Positions 10,103 through 19,959 of a stretch of DNA of 64,000 nucleotides are shown here, one piece after another. A program made the position numbers and the translations under genes. The notes under the pieces were generated by a model. It worked only from the letters and a program-made list of their open reading frames with translations, did no database searches and was not told where the DNA came from. The DNA comes from Zizania palustris (lineage: Eukaryota; Streptophyta; Magnoliopsida; Poales; Poaceae). Each line of letters opens with the position of its first letter. The first letter of the stretch is position 1. Location of the stretch: contig JAAALK010000287.1 of assembly GCA_019279435.1 (NCBI GenBank), positions 90,353,532-90,417,531 on the forward strand, read 5' to 3'.

Positions 10103-11255
10103 CTAATTCCATTAAAGCGTGCTGGGTGGAGTCAGCTGTGGAACAATTCCACACTACTTCACATGATCACTAAACTCATGGCTCAAATATTCACCCCCAT
10201 GATACGATCGTAGAAATTGATTGTCTTGCCCGTATGATTTTGTACCTCATTATGGAACTCCTTGAACTTTTCGAAGGATTCCTACTTATGCCTCATCAAG
10301 TAGACATAGCCATATGTGACACATCGGTAAAAGTAATGAAGTACTGAAATCCTTTCCTAGCTATGTGACTCATTGGACCACACACATCACTATGTACTAT
10401 GGACAAAAGCTCACTCGCCCTCTCACTCTGTCCAGTGAAAGGCATCTTTGTCATTTTTCCAAGTAAACAAGACTCGCATGTGTCATATGATTCAAAATCA
10501 AATGACTCCAAAAGTCCATCGCTATGGAGCTTTTGTACATGCTTCTCATTTATAGGACCCAAATGACAATGCCAGACATAGGTGGGATTCAAATCATTGA
10601 GTCGTTGTTTCTTAGTACTAATGTTATAAATGTATGCATCATCAAGACTTAGAATATACAATCCATTCACTAATGGACAAACACCATAGATCATGCCATT
10701 CGAAAATATTGAACAACTCTTGTTCTTTATTACAAATTCAAAACCATTTTCCTCTAAACATGAAGAAGAGATAATGTTTCTGCCTAAGTCGGGAATGAAA
10801 TAACAATTATTTAACTCCAAAACTAATCCTAACGGTAGCGACAGTGAATAGATGCCAATGGCCAACGCTGCAACCTTTGCACCATTCCTGACGCAGATAT
10901 CCAGATCGCCACTTGCACACTTTCTTACTCTACTTAGCCCCTGCAACGATTTGCAAGTATGAATCATCGATCCGGTATCAAATACCCATGAATCATTTGG
11001 ACTAGTAGTAAGATTAATTTGAATAACATTAATACCTGAAGCGGAAGTCCCACTTCCCTTCTTATTTTTCTGCATTTCTAGGTACACATTGTAGTTGCGC
11101 TTCCAATGCACATGTTTGTGGCAATGGTAGCATACATCAGAGTTGGCAGGACTAGACCTAGACATTCTAGTCGGTTTACACTTCGCACTAGAGATCGAAT
11201 CTGTAGTCTTAGCCTTCTTACTCCTCTTTTTGCCCTCATTCCGAACAACCATCAC
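10103..11255 (-). pseudogene. Tork-1 nucleocapsid, protease and integrase N-terminus
   Basis: In order: a degenerate zinc knuckle CYHCHKHVHWKRNYN (last Cys changed to Tyr or Asn), protease motif WVFDTGSMIHTCKSL (D-T-G-S), pre-integrase zinc region with WHCHLGPINEKHVQKLHSDG and CESCLLGKMTKMPFTGQ, and the first integrase Asp in VHSDVCGPMS. The frame is open from 11255 to 10296, then broken before the DDE second Asp (about 10260-10200). Confidence 0.85.
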
Positions 11256-11383
11256 ATTGTTTGGAGCCTTTCTGATACTCTCTCCTCAGTAGATTTCCAC
11301 ATCCCATGTAACTCAGCTAGTGTCTTCTCTAGTCCAACCATGTTGTAGTTCATGATGAACCGCTCAAAGCTCAGTGGGAGGTA

Positions 11384-11893
11384 CTAGAGAATAACATCAA
11401 TAACGAGGTATGGATCCAGTGGAGTGCCCAGTCTCTCTAGAGTTTCTACACAACCAATCATCTTGATCACGTGAGGGTTCACTGGGCTCCCTTCAGCTGG
11501 CCTGCTACCAAACAAGCATTTAGACACACTGTATCTTTCTGCCGTTGCTTGGTCCTCAAACATGCCCTTAAGCCCTATGATCATATCGTAAGCATCATGT
11601 TCCTCATAGTGTTTCTGAAACTAAGAGGACATGCAGGCAAGCATAAGGCAGCTGACATCCATGAAATCACAAGCATGCTTCTCATAAGCACGCTTATCTG
11701 TTACAGAAGTATCCTCTCCTGATTCATCAGGGTGAGGTTCCTCTAGAACATAATCCTTTTTCTCTTGTTTGAGAACAATTCTCAAGTTTTGATACCAATC
11801 CATAAAGTTCGTTCTAGACAATTTATCTCGTTCAAGAATAGATCGCAAATTAAAAACTAGAGTGCTCTTAACAGTAGACGTAGTAGGTGCCAT
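11384..11893 (-). pseudogene. Tork-1 gag
   Basis: Starts MAPTTSTVKSTLVFNLRSI at 11893 and continues RTNFMDWYQNLRIVLKQEK and KDYVLEEPHPDE, as in the copia gag (UBN2-type) N-terminus. A stop near 11620 breaks it; a second frame piece at 11584-11384 continues it (KGMFEDQATAERY, HVIKMIGCVETLERLG). Confidence 0.8.
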
Positions 11894-13060
11894 GATCTAC
11901 AAAAGATTACATGCGAGGTTTAGCACTATGCAATGTTTATCTTCTATCCAATAAAAGATGTTCCACTATCTAAACCAGTCACTTTCCCTCTCATTACTAA
12001 TAGTGGCGCAAGATCCATGGTCACGCTATCTCCTAGTGAGCTTTGGCATCACTGCTAGAAGCTAGTTGACATAGGTAAGTAATTCCTTGATAATCACATC
12101 GTATGTGATTCTTGTCATTGGAGAAGCATCCAAAGCTTGACCCCAACTCCTATGCTCCAAGGCCCAAAACCGTTTTGATAACCTTGTCAAGTGAACCAAC
12201 ACTATGCGTGCAAAAGTTCGACTTCCGCCCCAACTAGTCGAGATAAAAGATAGCACCCTACTTTGGCAGACCCACTATCGATGAGCACGAACCCTAGTGG
12301 GTGCAGCTATTGGGAAGGACATCAACACTTAATTTTCTGAGGGAAAACTACTCTAAAATCATAATGTCCCTAGTGCACACGAAACATGCAAGAATAGAAT
12401 AACAGGAACATAAAAAAGCACCACAGACAATCATATTAATTGTGACATAGCATGACCTTCTTCACAAGGCGATCTCCATCTCCATGGCTCCCGTCATTGA
12501 GTGCGTGCTCCCAGCCTCCATAAAGAGTACTAGTCCATCTCGCATAGGCTATACTAATTACATGGGCCGAAGCACTGCAGAAAAGACATTCAAGCCGTAA
12601 TGAATTTTACATCAGCCTTTGGCTGTAAATAACTATGACACGCATGCCATATTTAATTTACATTAATTGCATGCATCTCATACAACACATTTAACCAAGG
12701 CCATGACAGTCACAACATTCTCAACAAAACAAAGTTAGGCGAGCAATCTACAAATGACTGAATTCTAGATCTAAAAAATCTGGGTCAGCAAGCTCGGTTT
12801 TTCAAAATCGCACGGGCCGGAACTTCCGATCTATCAGAACTTCCGATCAATATCAGAATCCCGCATTGCAACAATTTCCTTTTGTATCCAATCATTATTC
12901 GATATCGGAACATCCGATCACTATTGGAACTTCCGATCCACCATCGGAACTTTCGATCACATCGGAACTTCCGATCTGCCACGGACAGAAACATATATAA
13001 TATGTTTTTCCACAATGTATCTCCATACATGAGGGATCTAGATCGAACACTATACACGTA
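11894..13060 (-). other. Tork-1 leader between PBS and gag, noncoding
   Basis: About 1.17 kb without coding signal. It contains the cluster of TCGGAACTTCCGAT-type palindromes at 12820-12982. The rest shows nothing I can name. Confidence 0.5.
12820..12982. repeat. Cluster of near-palindromes with core CGGAACTTCCGAT
   Basis: Six copies or variants of (T)CGGAACTTCCGAT near 12823, 12839, 12905, 12924, 12944 and 12963. The consensus ATCGGAANTTCCGAT reads the same on both strands. About nine more variants lie in the adjoining LTR (13580-13862) and several in the Tork-3 LTR (60000-60285). Confidence 0.8.
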
Positions 13061-13074
13061 GGCTCTGATACCAC
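13061..13074 (-). other. Primer binding site of Tork-1 (initiator Met tRNA)
   Basis: Reads GTGGTATCAGAGCC on the minus strand; TGGTATCAGAGC is the standard complement of the plant initiator Met tRNA 3' end. It lies next to the LTR end at 13075, which fixes the LTR boundary and orientation. Confidence 0.9.
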
Positions 13075-13894
13075 TATTGGGGAATAGGGGAGCTACACTA
13101 GCCGACAAATTCAAAATTTCCACCCTATTGCCCTAAGCTAATGCGCGTGAGATCATAGATTGCTACCTTCTAGCACACAACACACTAGGTGCAGCAGAAG
13201 AAGATGTTGGAACAGTGCATCTAGCCTCTCCTTGCTTCGTCCGTGCCGTCCTTTGCCGATCTGGTTGATGAAGACGACGTAGCCGTTAGCATGTAGACAT
13301 TCACGAGCATCGCTATTAGAGCAACGCCTCCATGGAGTCTACACGTACAGGAATGGGTACCTCCCACAACAACATACTAGCACAAGATGTGAGAGACAAG
13401 GATCCTTGACCTCAACAATTGAGATCAAGAAGGGAAGGAGAGAACTCTTGGATGGCTCGGTCTAATCTAGGCTTATTACTTGCACCAAGTCATCCTCCTC
13501 CTCTCCTTATATAGGGCTGAGAGCCCCTGGGTTGTGCTCTTCTCGAAACCCTAAAAACCATAACAGATCCAATCTATTTTCCCATGTTGGAACATCCAAT
13601 CTAGGATCGAAACTTCCAACAGGGTATTTTAGATATCTTGATTTAGTACGACACGCAACAAATCCAATCTTTTATCGCCCACCTCAGAACTTCCGATACC
13701 ATATCAGAACATCCGATCAATACAAAATTCCCCGATTTCGAATCGGAACTTCAGGCTCGTCGGGACTTCCGATACCATATCATAACTTCCGAAGCAACAA
13801 TTGCTCTCTGTATCGAGACCAACAATTAACCGGAACTTCCGATACTACCTATCAGAACTTCTGATCTATTGAATTTTCTTGGGCATAACCTTCA
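13075..13894 (-). repeat. LTR shared by Tork-1 (5' LTR) and Tork-2 (3' position)
   Basis: 820 bp, alignable end to end with the Tork-3 LTR (59486-60307). Plus-strand start TATTGGGGAATAGG, end GCATAACCTTCA. The left side carries a PBS, so it is Tork-1's 5' LTR. The right side carries Tork-2 RNase H coding sequence, so it also stands where Tork-2's 3' LTR belongs. Confidence 0.88.
13507..13514 (-). promoter_or_regulatory. TATA box of the Tork LTR
   Basis: Minus-strand CTATATAA within CCCTATATAAGGAGAGG. The same box is at 59921-59928 in the Tork-3 LTR. Confidence 0.65.
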
Positions 13895-15093
13895 TGATCT
13901 AGGCTTCTTGGCTTGCGCAATGGCACCACGATTATCACAATAGAGGTCCATTGGATTGGACGCCCTAGGAACAACACCCAGCTTAGAAACAAACTTTCTG
14001 ATCCAAATGGCCTCCTTCGCAACTTCTAAAGTGGCGATATACTCAGCTTCTATTGTAGAATCGGCCACCATCTCTTGCTTGGAACTCTTCTAACTCACTG
14101 CGCCTCCATTGAGGCAGAACACAAAACCAGATTGCGATGAAGAATCATCTTTATCAGTCTGAAAGGTAGCATCCGTGTAACCACTTACAACGAGCTCCTC
14201 TTCACCACCGTATAGTAGGAGCATTTCCTCAGTCCTTCTCAAGTACTTGAGTATATTCTTTACTACAGCCCAGTGACCTTCACCTAGGTTAGACTGGTAT
14301 GTTCTCGTAACACTTAGAGTATATGAAAAATCTGGGCATGTACACAATATAGCATAAATGATGGATCCAATTGCGGAGGCATACAGGATCACACTCATCT
14401 TCTCTAGCTCATCAAGTGTCGCAACACACAGAGTCTTACTAAGAGAAATACCATGTGACATTGGCAAAAAACCATTCTTGGAATTCTACATTTTGAACCG
14501 TTTCAAAACCTTGTCAATGTACATACTCTGGCTTAATCCAATTAACCACTTTGATCTATCTCTATAGATCTTTATGCCCAAAATGTATGCTGCCTCTCCA
14601 AGATCTTTCATCGAAAAATTGTTTTTTAGTGAAGTCTTGACATCATTCAACAAAGGAATGTCATTTTCGATCAATAGTACGTCATCCACATATAAGACCA
14701 AAAACACAAGTGAGCTCCCACTAGCCTTCTTGTAAACACAAGGCTCTTCTTCGTTCTTGATGAAGACAAACCCTTTGACTACCTCATCAAAGTGAAGATT
14801 CCAAGTCTAAGAAGCTTGCTTTAGTCCATAAATGGACTTCTGCAACTTACAAACTTTCCCAGCATATCTCAGATCGTCAAGACCTTCAGGCTGTGTCATG
14901 TACACATCCTCACTTAGGTTTCCATTCAGGAAAGCTGTCTAGATATCCATTTGCCATATCTCATACTCATAAGATGCGGCAATTGCTAGGATGATCTGAA
15001 TAGAGTTAAGCATGGCGACAAGCGAAAATGTTTCATCATAATTAACACCTTGAATCTATCTCAAACCTTTCGCCACCAATCATTCTTTATAGA
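13895..15093 (-). pseudogene. Tork-2 RT core and RNase H
   Basis: Minus strand: RT with VLYVDDVLLIENDIPLL (YVDD intact, near 14690), KDLGEAAYILGIKIYRD and LPMSHGISLSKTLC, then RNase H with SGYTDATFQTDKDD and ADSTIEAEYIA. Stops occur near 14484, 14089 and in the region before YVDD. RNase H breaks off at 13895 beside the LTR, while Tork-3 has about 850 bp more between RNase H and LTR. The other half of this element lies across Tat-B, at 26367-28105. Confidence 0.85.
15089..15093. other. Target site duplication ATAGA, left copy (Tat-B)
   Basis: ATAGA directly before the left LTR and again at 26367-26371 directly after the right LTR. Removing Tat-B and one copy restores a continuous copia sequence matching Tork-1 at 9332-9345. 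Confidence 0.92.
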
Positions 15094-15588
15094 TGTTGGC
15101 GTAAAATATTACGCTAACAGGTTTCTAGAGATTAGAAACTAACAAACAAAGTGTTTGTGAAGTAAACTATTTCAAGCCTCCGAATGGATAATAGCTCAAA
15201 ATAGTTTGAAGATGTGTATTGAATAATTCAGTATTTGATCCTTATTACAGGGTAAAACGGGGAGTATTTATAGGCCCAAACATTAAGGAAAAGACCCTTT
15301 TACCCCTCTGTTACAACCGACATAGTAGAAACTATTCGGTACCCTTAATAGGGCTAAAACGGTAAAAGACTAATCTAATGGAAAAGAAGATAAGTCTTCC
15401 ATCCTAGCTAGCAAGAAGCTCTCGGAAGAGTCAATGTTCGAAGATATACTCCGAACTAGAGTCTGCCTCCATCCTTCGAACTTGATCCAATATAGTTCCG
15501 GAGTTAGATGCTAGAAACCTTTGATTAAATCAACTGTCTTTGTCTTGTTGCAGCAATAGCCCTGAGGATGAAGTATTTCCCCCCAACA
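15094..15588 (-). repeat. 3' LTR of Tat-B
   Basis: 495 bp; plus-strand start TGTTGGCGTAAAATATTACG, end CCCCCCAACA. TATA box on the minus strand at 15265-15272. Near-identical to 25872-26366. Confidence 0.95.
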
Positions 15589-15600
15589 GTAGCCCCTCGA
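15589..15600 (-). other. Polypurine tract, Tat-B
   Basis: Minus strand CGAGGGGCTAC next to the 3' LTR. The same sequence is beside the Tat-C left LTR (47109-47119). It would prime plus-strand DNA synthesis. Confidence 0.7.
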
Positions 15601-15914
15601 ATACGCTTCTCCGCTAGATCTGTAACGTTAGGAAAGCAGTATACGCAAGAAAAATAATCATGCGTAGGGGTTAACAGATTTAATCAACTTCCGAAATATG
15701 CAGAGATTCAACTTCGAATTGGCTTCTAAGAAAGTTACATTCGAACTATCTTGGAATTAACATAAGGAGCCAGAAAGCTCTTTTTAGACTTGGAAGAAAT
15801 AGCCATTGGCTTTTTCCTTCCAGCGGAAGTTACGCGATGTGTTAACTTCGCAAGGGGTAACGGTCAAGAATGCGAAACGGCAAATGTAAACGGTAAAAAA
15901 TCATGGGACTGGGC
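15601..15914 (+). promoter_or_regulatory. Upstream region of the Tat-B antisense gene
   Basis: About 310 bp between the polypurine tract and the TATA box, without coding signal. It has parts in common with 47120-47512 of Tat-C (GAATACGCTTCTCC start; TAACGG/TTCGCA-type phrases). It is the likely promoter of the antisense gene. Confidence 0.45.
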
Positions 15915-15922
15915 TATAAATA
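15915..15922 (+). promoter_or_regulatory. TATA box of the antisense gene, Tat-B
   Basis: TATAAATA in the context GGGCTATAAATAGAGG, plus strand, 102 bp before the ATG at 16017. Tat-C has TATAAAAG at 47513-47520, 114 bp before its ATG. Matching position in two diverged copies supports a real promoter separate from the LTR. Confidence 0.7.
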
Positions 15923-16977
15923 GAGGACCTAGACCCTTCTCGAATGCCCTTCTCACCGCTTTTGTGCAAACAAGCCCTAGCCTCCAGATTTCTTCTTTAG
16001 CAATTAGTGCGAGTTCATGGCAAAGACAAGCTTCAAGGTCCCTGGGGCGGCTTCGGCCCTAGCCCGGCAGCAGGCTGCGGCAGCGGCAGTGGCAGCAGCG
16101 GCGCCTTTAGTTGTGGTGGCTCCGACGGTAGTAGTAGCAGCACTAGTGGCGGCGCCAGCAAGGAATCCCCAAAATGTAGGTCCTCACGATCTCCTCCCGG
16201 CATCTTCGAAGTATTCGGACCAGTCTTATCAACTGGGACCATCTACCTACAAGAGGGAGTCGATCGCAGTGGCAGTGGAGGGAAAGATTAGCTCAGAGGT
16301 CATAATCCGCAAACCTGGAAAGGAGGCCATCCCTTCGCCAAGGCCTGGAGAAGTTGTAGTCTTCGAAGCTTTCTTCGAAGCGGGGTTAGGGCTTCTGGTA
16401 GTCGACTTCTTATCGGAGGTACTGGGTTTATTTCACGTCACCCTTCCCCAACTATCTCTGAACGCAATAGCGTGCTTGGCCATCTTCGAATGGGTGCTGC
16501 GAGCTGAGGGCTACGAAGGAAGAGCAGAGATCTTCGCAGCACTACACAGGGCATCCTGCCAACCCAAGACTTACCTAGGCCCCGGAGGAGAAAAGATTGT
16601 TGTAGCCTTCGGGAGCATCAACTTCCGGCTTCGGGATGAGTTTCAACTAAGATTTCCAGCGAAGGCCATCAATGCCAGATGGTACATAGATTGGATCCTC
16701 CGGTGGTTCTATGCCAAAGTTGGGGCACGCAGTCATCTGGCCGGACCCCTGCAGGACATAAACTTCCGAAGGGAAGCCCTTGTTCACCCAGATCCAGTCC
16801 AGCTCAAAGCTCGCCTTAGCCTGCTTCAAAGGATTAGTCACCGCATGAGCATGCGAGACCTAGCGGAGGAGTTTATCGGACTTCATATTCCACATCTGAT
16901 GGCCAACTTGCCTATCACCTTCGAAGAGGACCCAGAGGGTGGACTCCGAAAAATCTCTTCGAACTCGAGCCCTGCAG

Positions 16978-17047
16978 GTAACTTTGAAAACAACATGCTC
17001 TATATATATTTGTTTGATGAAATGACTAATGCCAACTTATCTTTCAG
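16978..17047 (+). other. Predicted intron 1 of the antisense gene, Tat-B
   Basis: 70 bp, donor GCAG|GTAACT, acceptor CTTTCAG|CTTCTC. Joining gives SSNSSP-type sequence into ASQAPMTSEQVVRALEKILG in frame (phase 1). Tat-C has an intron at the same place and phase (48527-48608). Confidence 0.85.
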
Positions 17048-17704
17048 CTTCTCAAGCCCCCATGACTTCGGAGCAAGTTGTTCGAGCTTTGGAGAAGATC
17101 CTGGGAGTTCCAACTCCGGCTGAGAAGGAGTGGAGAACAAAGCTATTAGGTAATTGGGAGCGGCTCAACCGAGTATGGGGTGTACTCGGAGTTGCTCCCC
17201 CTCCTCTTCTGGACTGGGTACCTTCAGAGCAAGGACCGAAGAAGAGGAAGGCGGAAGCCGGGACTTTAGCTCTGGTTAAGACCCCCGCAAAAAACGTAGC
17301 CCAAAAGCTAAAGACTGTGGCGCCTTCAAGTCCGGTGGCTTCGGTCTCTGATTCCTCTAAAGATGAGGGACGAGTCCTCATCAACTTGATCAACGAAGAC
17401 GAAACCAGGCCAGAAGTAAACACTAGCATCGCCGCAATCGCGCCAGATGCTCCAGGCAGTTCCAAACAAGCCGGAACTTCGAATGTCCAGCCAGACTTGC
17501 CGCATGAGGAAGCCCCTGCAACTAAAGGCGGAGTCGAAGCCACTACTGAGCCAACTTTGATTCCGGCCGAAGCGGTTGCTGTAGCTCCAAGAGAGGCTCC
17601 GACAGTCGACCCTTCGATTCTAAACTTCGAGTTCGATGAAGACTTTGGAGTGGCCTTTGACCCTCCGAGCAGCCCTATGCTCACCCGCCGACCGGACTTC
17701 GGAG

Positions 17705-17777
17705 GTAGACTTCGTATGAACCATTTGTTCCTTTTCCCTACAAAATTATGCAATATATAATACCTTTGTCTCGGCAG
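17705..17777 (+). other. Predicted intron 2 of the antisense gene, Tat-B
   Basis: 73 bp, donor GGAG|GTAGAC, acceptor CTCGGCAG|GGTCCG, phase 1, open frame on both sides. Tat-C counterpart 49284-49383, also phase 1. Confidence 0.8.
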
Positions 17778-18213
17778 GGTCCGCTCCCATGGAAGTGGCT
17801 CCTCCCGAAGATACGGCTCCTGGGACCTCAACATCTCAGGTGCTAATTCCAGAAGTTGCGCAGATGGGACCTGGAAAAGGTAAAGGCAAAATGGACCCCT
17901 TTCCTGCTCCGAATTCAGGATTAACTCCATCTAAATCAATAGACGGAGGTCAATCTACGGAGGGGGGTAGTCTACCAAGGACTTCAAAGACGCAGCACAA
18001 CGCTCCGACCCCTCGCCGAACGAAGACGATCAAAGGGCCCTGTCCATGCTCCCCCTCCTAGCTTCTTTCTTGGAGCGAAGGACCGGACTTCGGACTCTAC
18101 TCGAGCCTTTAGATCGAGCTAACCGCGAAGTTGGGGAGACAGACTTAGTGGCCATCCTTAGCGAAGCTGAGGGCTCGGAGCTCAACGCCGCCTTGGAACG
18201 GGCAGCGTACCAG

Positions 18214-18304
18214 GTACGAAGTATCTGCAAAACAAAATTAATCTCAACATACAAATAATTTCTCACCTTGCTTTTTTCTCTTCGCAGCCTATCTCAAACT
18301 GCAG
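18214..18304 (+). other. Predicted intron 3 of the antisense gene, Tat-B
   Basis: Donor CCAG|GTACGA. Two acceptors are possible, TTCGCAG at 18287 and CTGCAG at 18304; only the second keeps the downstream coiled-coil frame. Same position as introns in Tat-A and Tat-C. Confidence 0.65.
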
Positions 18305-19123
18305 CTGTCTAGAACGAGCGCGGAAGTCTTCGCCTTTAGGAGAAGGTTTCTGCTCTCCAGGGGAGTCTTAACATCTCTTCGAGTTTCCCACTTAGACGAA
18401 ATGGTTTCAGCGGAGCGGAGGGCCAGACAAAATTTGGAGGCTGCGAATAAAAAGCTCGAAGCCGAACAGATTGTGCTTCGGGCCGAGATAGAAAAAATGC
18501 GGGCAGAGCACGCTATGGCGGGGGCTGAGCTAGTTAAACTCCAAGAGGAAAAAACTAAAGCTACAGAGGAAGCTAGCAACTTGCTTAGCCAGAATAGTTC
18601 TCTAGCTACGGAGGCAGCTAGGCTCTCCGCTGTAGTAGATGAATTGACTTCGGCAAGAGATGCTTTGAATGAAGATAAGGTGAAGTCAGAGAAGGTAGCT
18701 GTGGAGGTCATGAACAATCTCTTAGGTGTTCTAGAGTACTTCGGTACTACTTGGACACTACCTTCGAATGACAACATCCCCCTACTGTGACGGCTAAAAA
18801 TGATCCAAGGAGCTGCGAAGATGATGAAGACAGCAGACATTCGGTATGGAGAGATCTCCGGCCAAGTGGCTGCTCTCAGAGTACTTCGCTACTACGAAGA
18901 TTTAGGGCTATCGATAACGCCAGACTCAGGGGCGGCTCCCATTACCTTCAATGAGAACCAATTGCTTAACCCTTCTGAAGACGTGGCCGCAGCTTGGCAA
19001 GCCTTCCAAGCTTCATGGAGAGCCGAAGGTCGAACCGCGATCAAGGCTTGGATCGAAGAAGGGCAACGCCAAAAGCAAGCTCGGTCTCAAGCCTCGAGTA
19101 GCCAGCCTCCGCCAAACCCGCAG

Positions 19124-19206
19124 GTTTAGCTTTGTTTTAGGAGTCCAACTATGTAAAAATTATGCTTTCATACATTATGAATGAAAATTTACTATCATGT
19201 TTTTAG
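19124..19206 (+). other. Predicted intron 4 of the antisense gene, Tat-B
   Basis: 83 bp, donor GCAG|GTTTAG, acceptor TTTTTAG|GCTTCT, phase 0. Retention gives a stop at the second intron codon, as in Tat-A and Tat-C. Confidence 0.8.
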
Positions 19207-19650
19207 GCTTCTCAACCTCGTATGGATGATGTCGAAGTATTAAACGTTACCAAAGAACTCCGCCTGCTATGGGCTACCTTCGATCTTTTAAAACTTCATA
19301 AACGACCTCGATTTTTGATTCCTTGAGAGAGCTCCGGTGCAATTGCGCCCGAAATATGTAAAGATATATTATCTTATATTAAAGAGGAAGAAAAAGAAGT
19401 TAACTTGGAAACTTCGTCTTCCGAAGACGTTGCGGGGTTTGAGGACGAAGGTATTGCTGAAGAACAAGGGAAGAAGCCTCAAGAACATCGGAGCTGGGAA
19501 AGAAGCCCCGAACGACTTCAAACTTGGGCTGAACTTCAACAAGAACAAAAATATTTTCGAGCTTCGAAGAGAGGGAAAAGAGTTAAACGCAAAGTTATTA
19601 AGACTCCCGGCTCTGGAACTAGTAGCTCTAGAGATCGAAGGGGTCTTTGA

Positions 19651-19959
19651 TTCCTTCTTGGCATATACACAAAATTTTCGTAATGTAATGTAATCTGTTC
19701 GGATAATAAAAATTGATTTTTAAAATTGTCTCCCTACTTCCCAGCCCCTCTTTGGGCGTAAGCAACTTCGAACTATAGTCGAAGATGGTTAGGCGCAAAG
19801 AAAAACTTAGGAGTACAATTTTGGAGGCTCGAAGCCCCTCTTTGATTTAAAGATTGATTTAAATATTATAAAATGTCTGATTGCTTGGAGTCGTAAAACT
19901 GGTAACTTAGTACCTTTTGTTTGAAAGAAGTCACTTTGGACAAACTTTCCGGACACTTT
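19651..19959. other. Noncoding region after the antisense gene, Tat-B
   Basis: AT-rich; likely 3' UTR of the antisense gene. AATAAA-like sequence occurs near 19705 (GATAATAAAAATT). Nothing else seen. Confidence 0.4.

Larger units (their letters stand above)
9166..13894 (-). mobile_element. Tork-1: Ty1/copia element (Tork-like), RT end lost to Tat-A insertion
   Basis: Minus strand order: LTR 13894-13075, PBS 13074-13061, a long leader, gag, protease, integrase, start of RT, then Tat-A. Integrase before RT makes it Ty1/copia. RT and integrase sequences are close to those of Tork-2 and Tork-3 in this window. Assignment to the Tork lineage rests on remembered resemblance and is less certain than copia itself. 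Confidence 0.85.
16017..19650 (+). pseudogene. Antisense gene of Tat-B, five predicted exons, nearly intact
   Basis: Exons 16017-16977, 17048-17704, 17778-18213, about 18305-19123 and 19207-19650, about 1,100 residues if spliced. ATG at 16017 (MAKTSFKVPG) matches MARISARVPA of Tat-C. Exon 1: Ala/Val-rich start, then a conserved domain (EVVVFEAFFEAGLGLLVVDF, LSLNAIACLAIFEWVLRAEG, NARWYIDWILRWFYAKVG) resembling the plant 'putative gypsy type transposon' family (Transposase_28). Exon 2: basic and acidic linker. Exon 4: coiled coil at about 18400-18720 and the RYGEISGQ domain. Exon 5: acidic, ending in a basic Ser-rich tail. Breaks: a frameshift in exon 3 (about 17940-18030), TGA at 18788-18790, TGA near 19323. 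Function unknown; possibly nucleic-acid binding or oligomerising, which is speculation. Confidence 0.75.

Noticed and set aside
12900..12982. Heat-shock elements in the Tork leader
   Set aside because: The motif has GAA and TTC one base apart, not two as in the heat-shock consensus, and no alternating array with correct spacing was found.
17052..17930. 292-codon minus-strand frame across the Tat-B antisense gene
   Set aside because: Low-complexity shadow of exons 2 and 3; no such frame at the same place in Tat-C.
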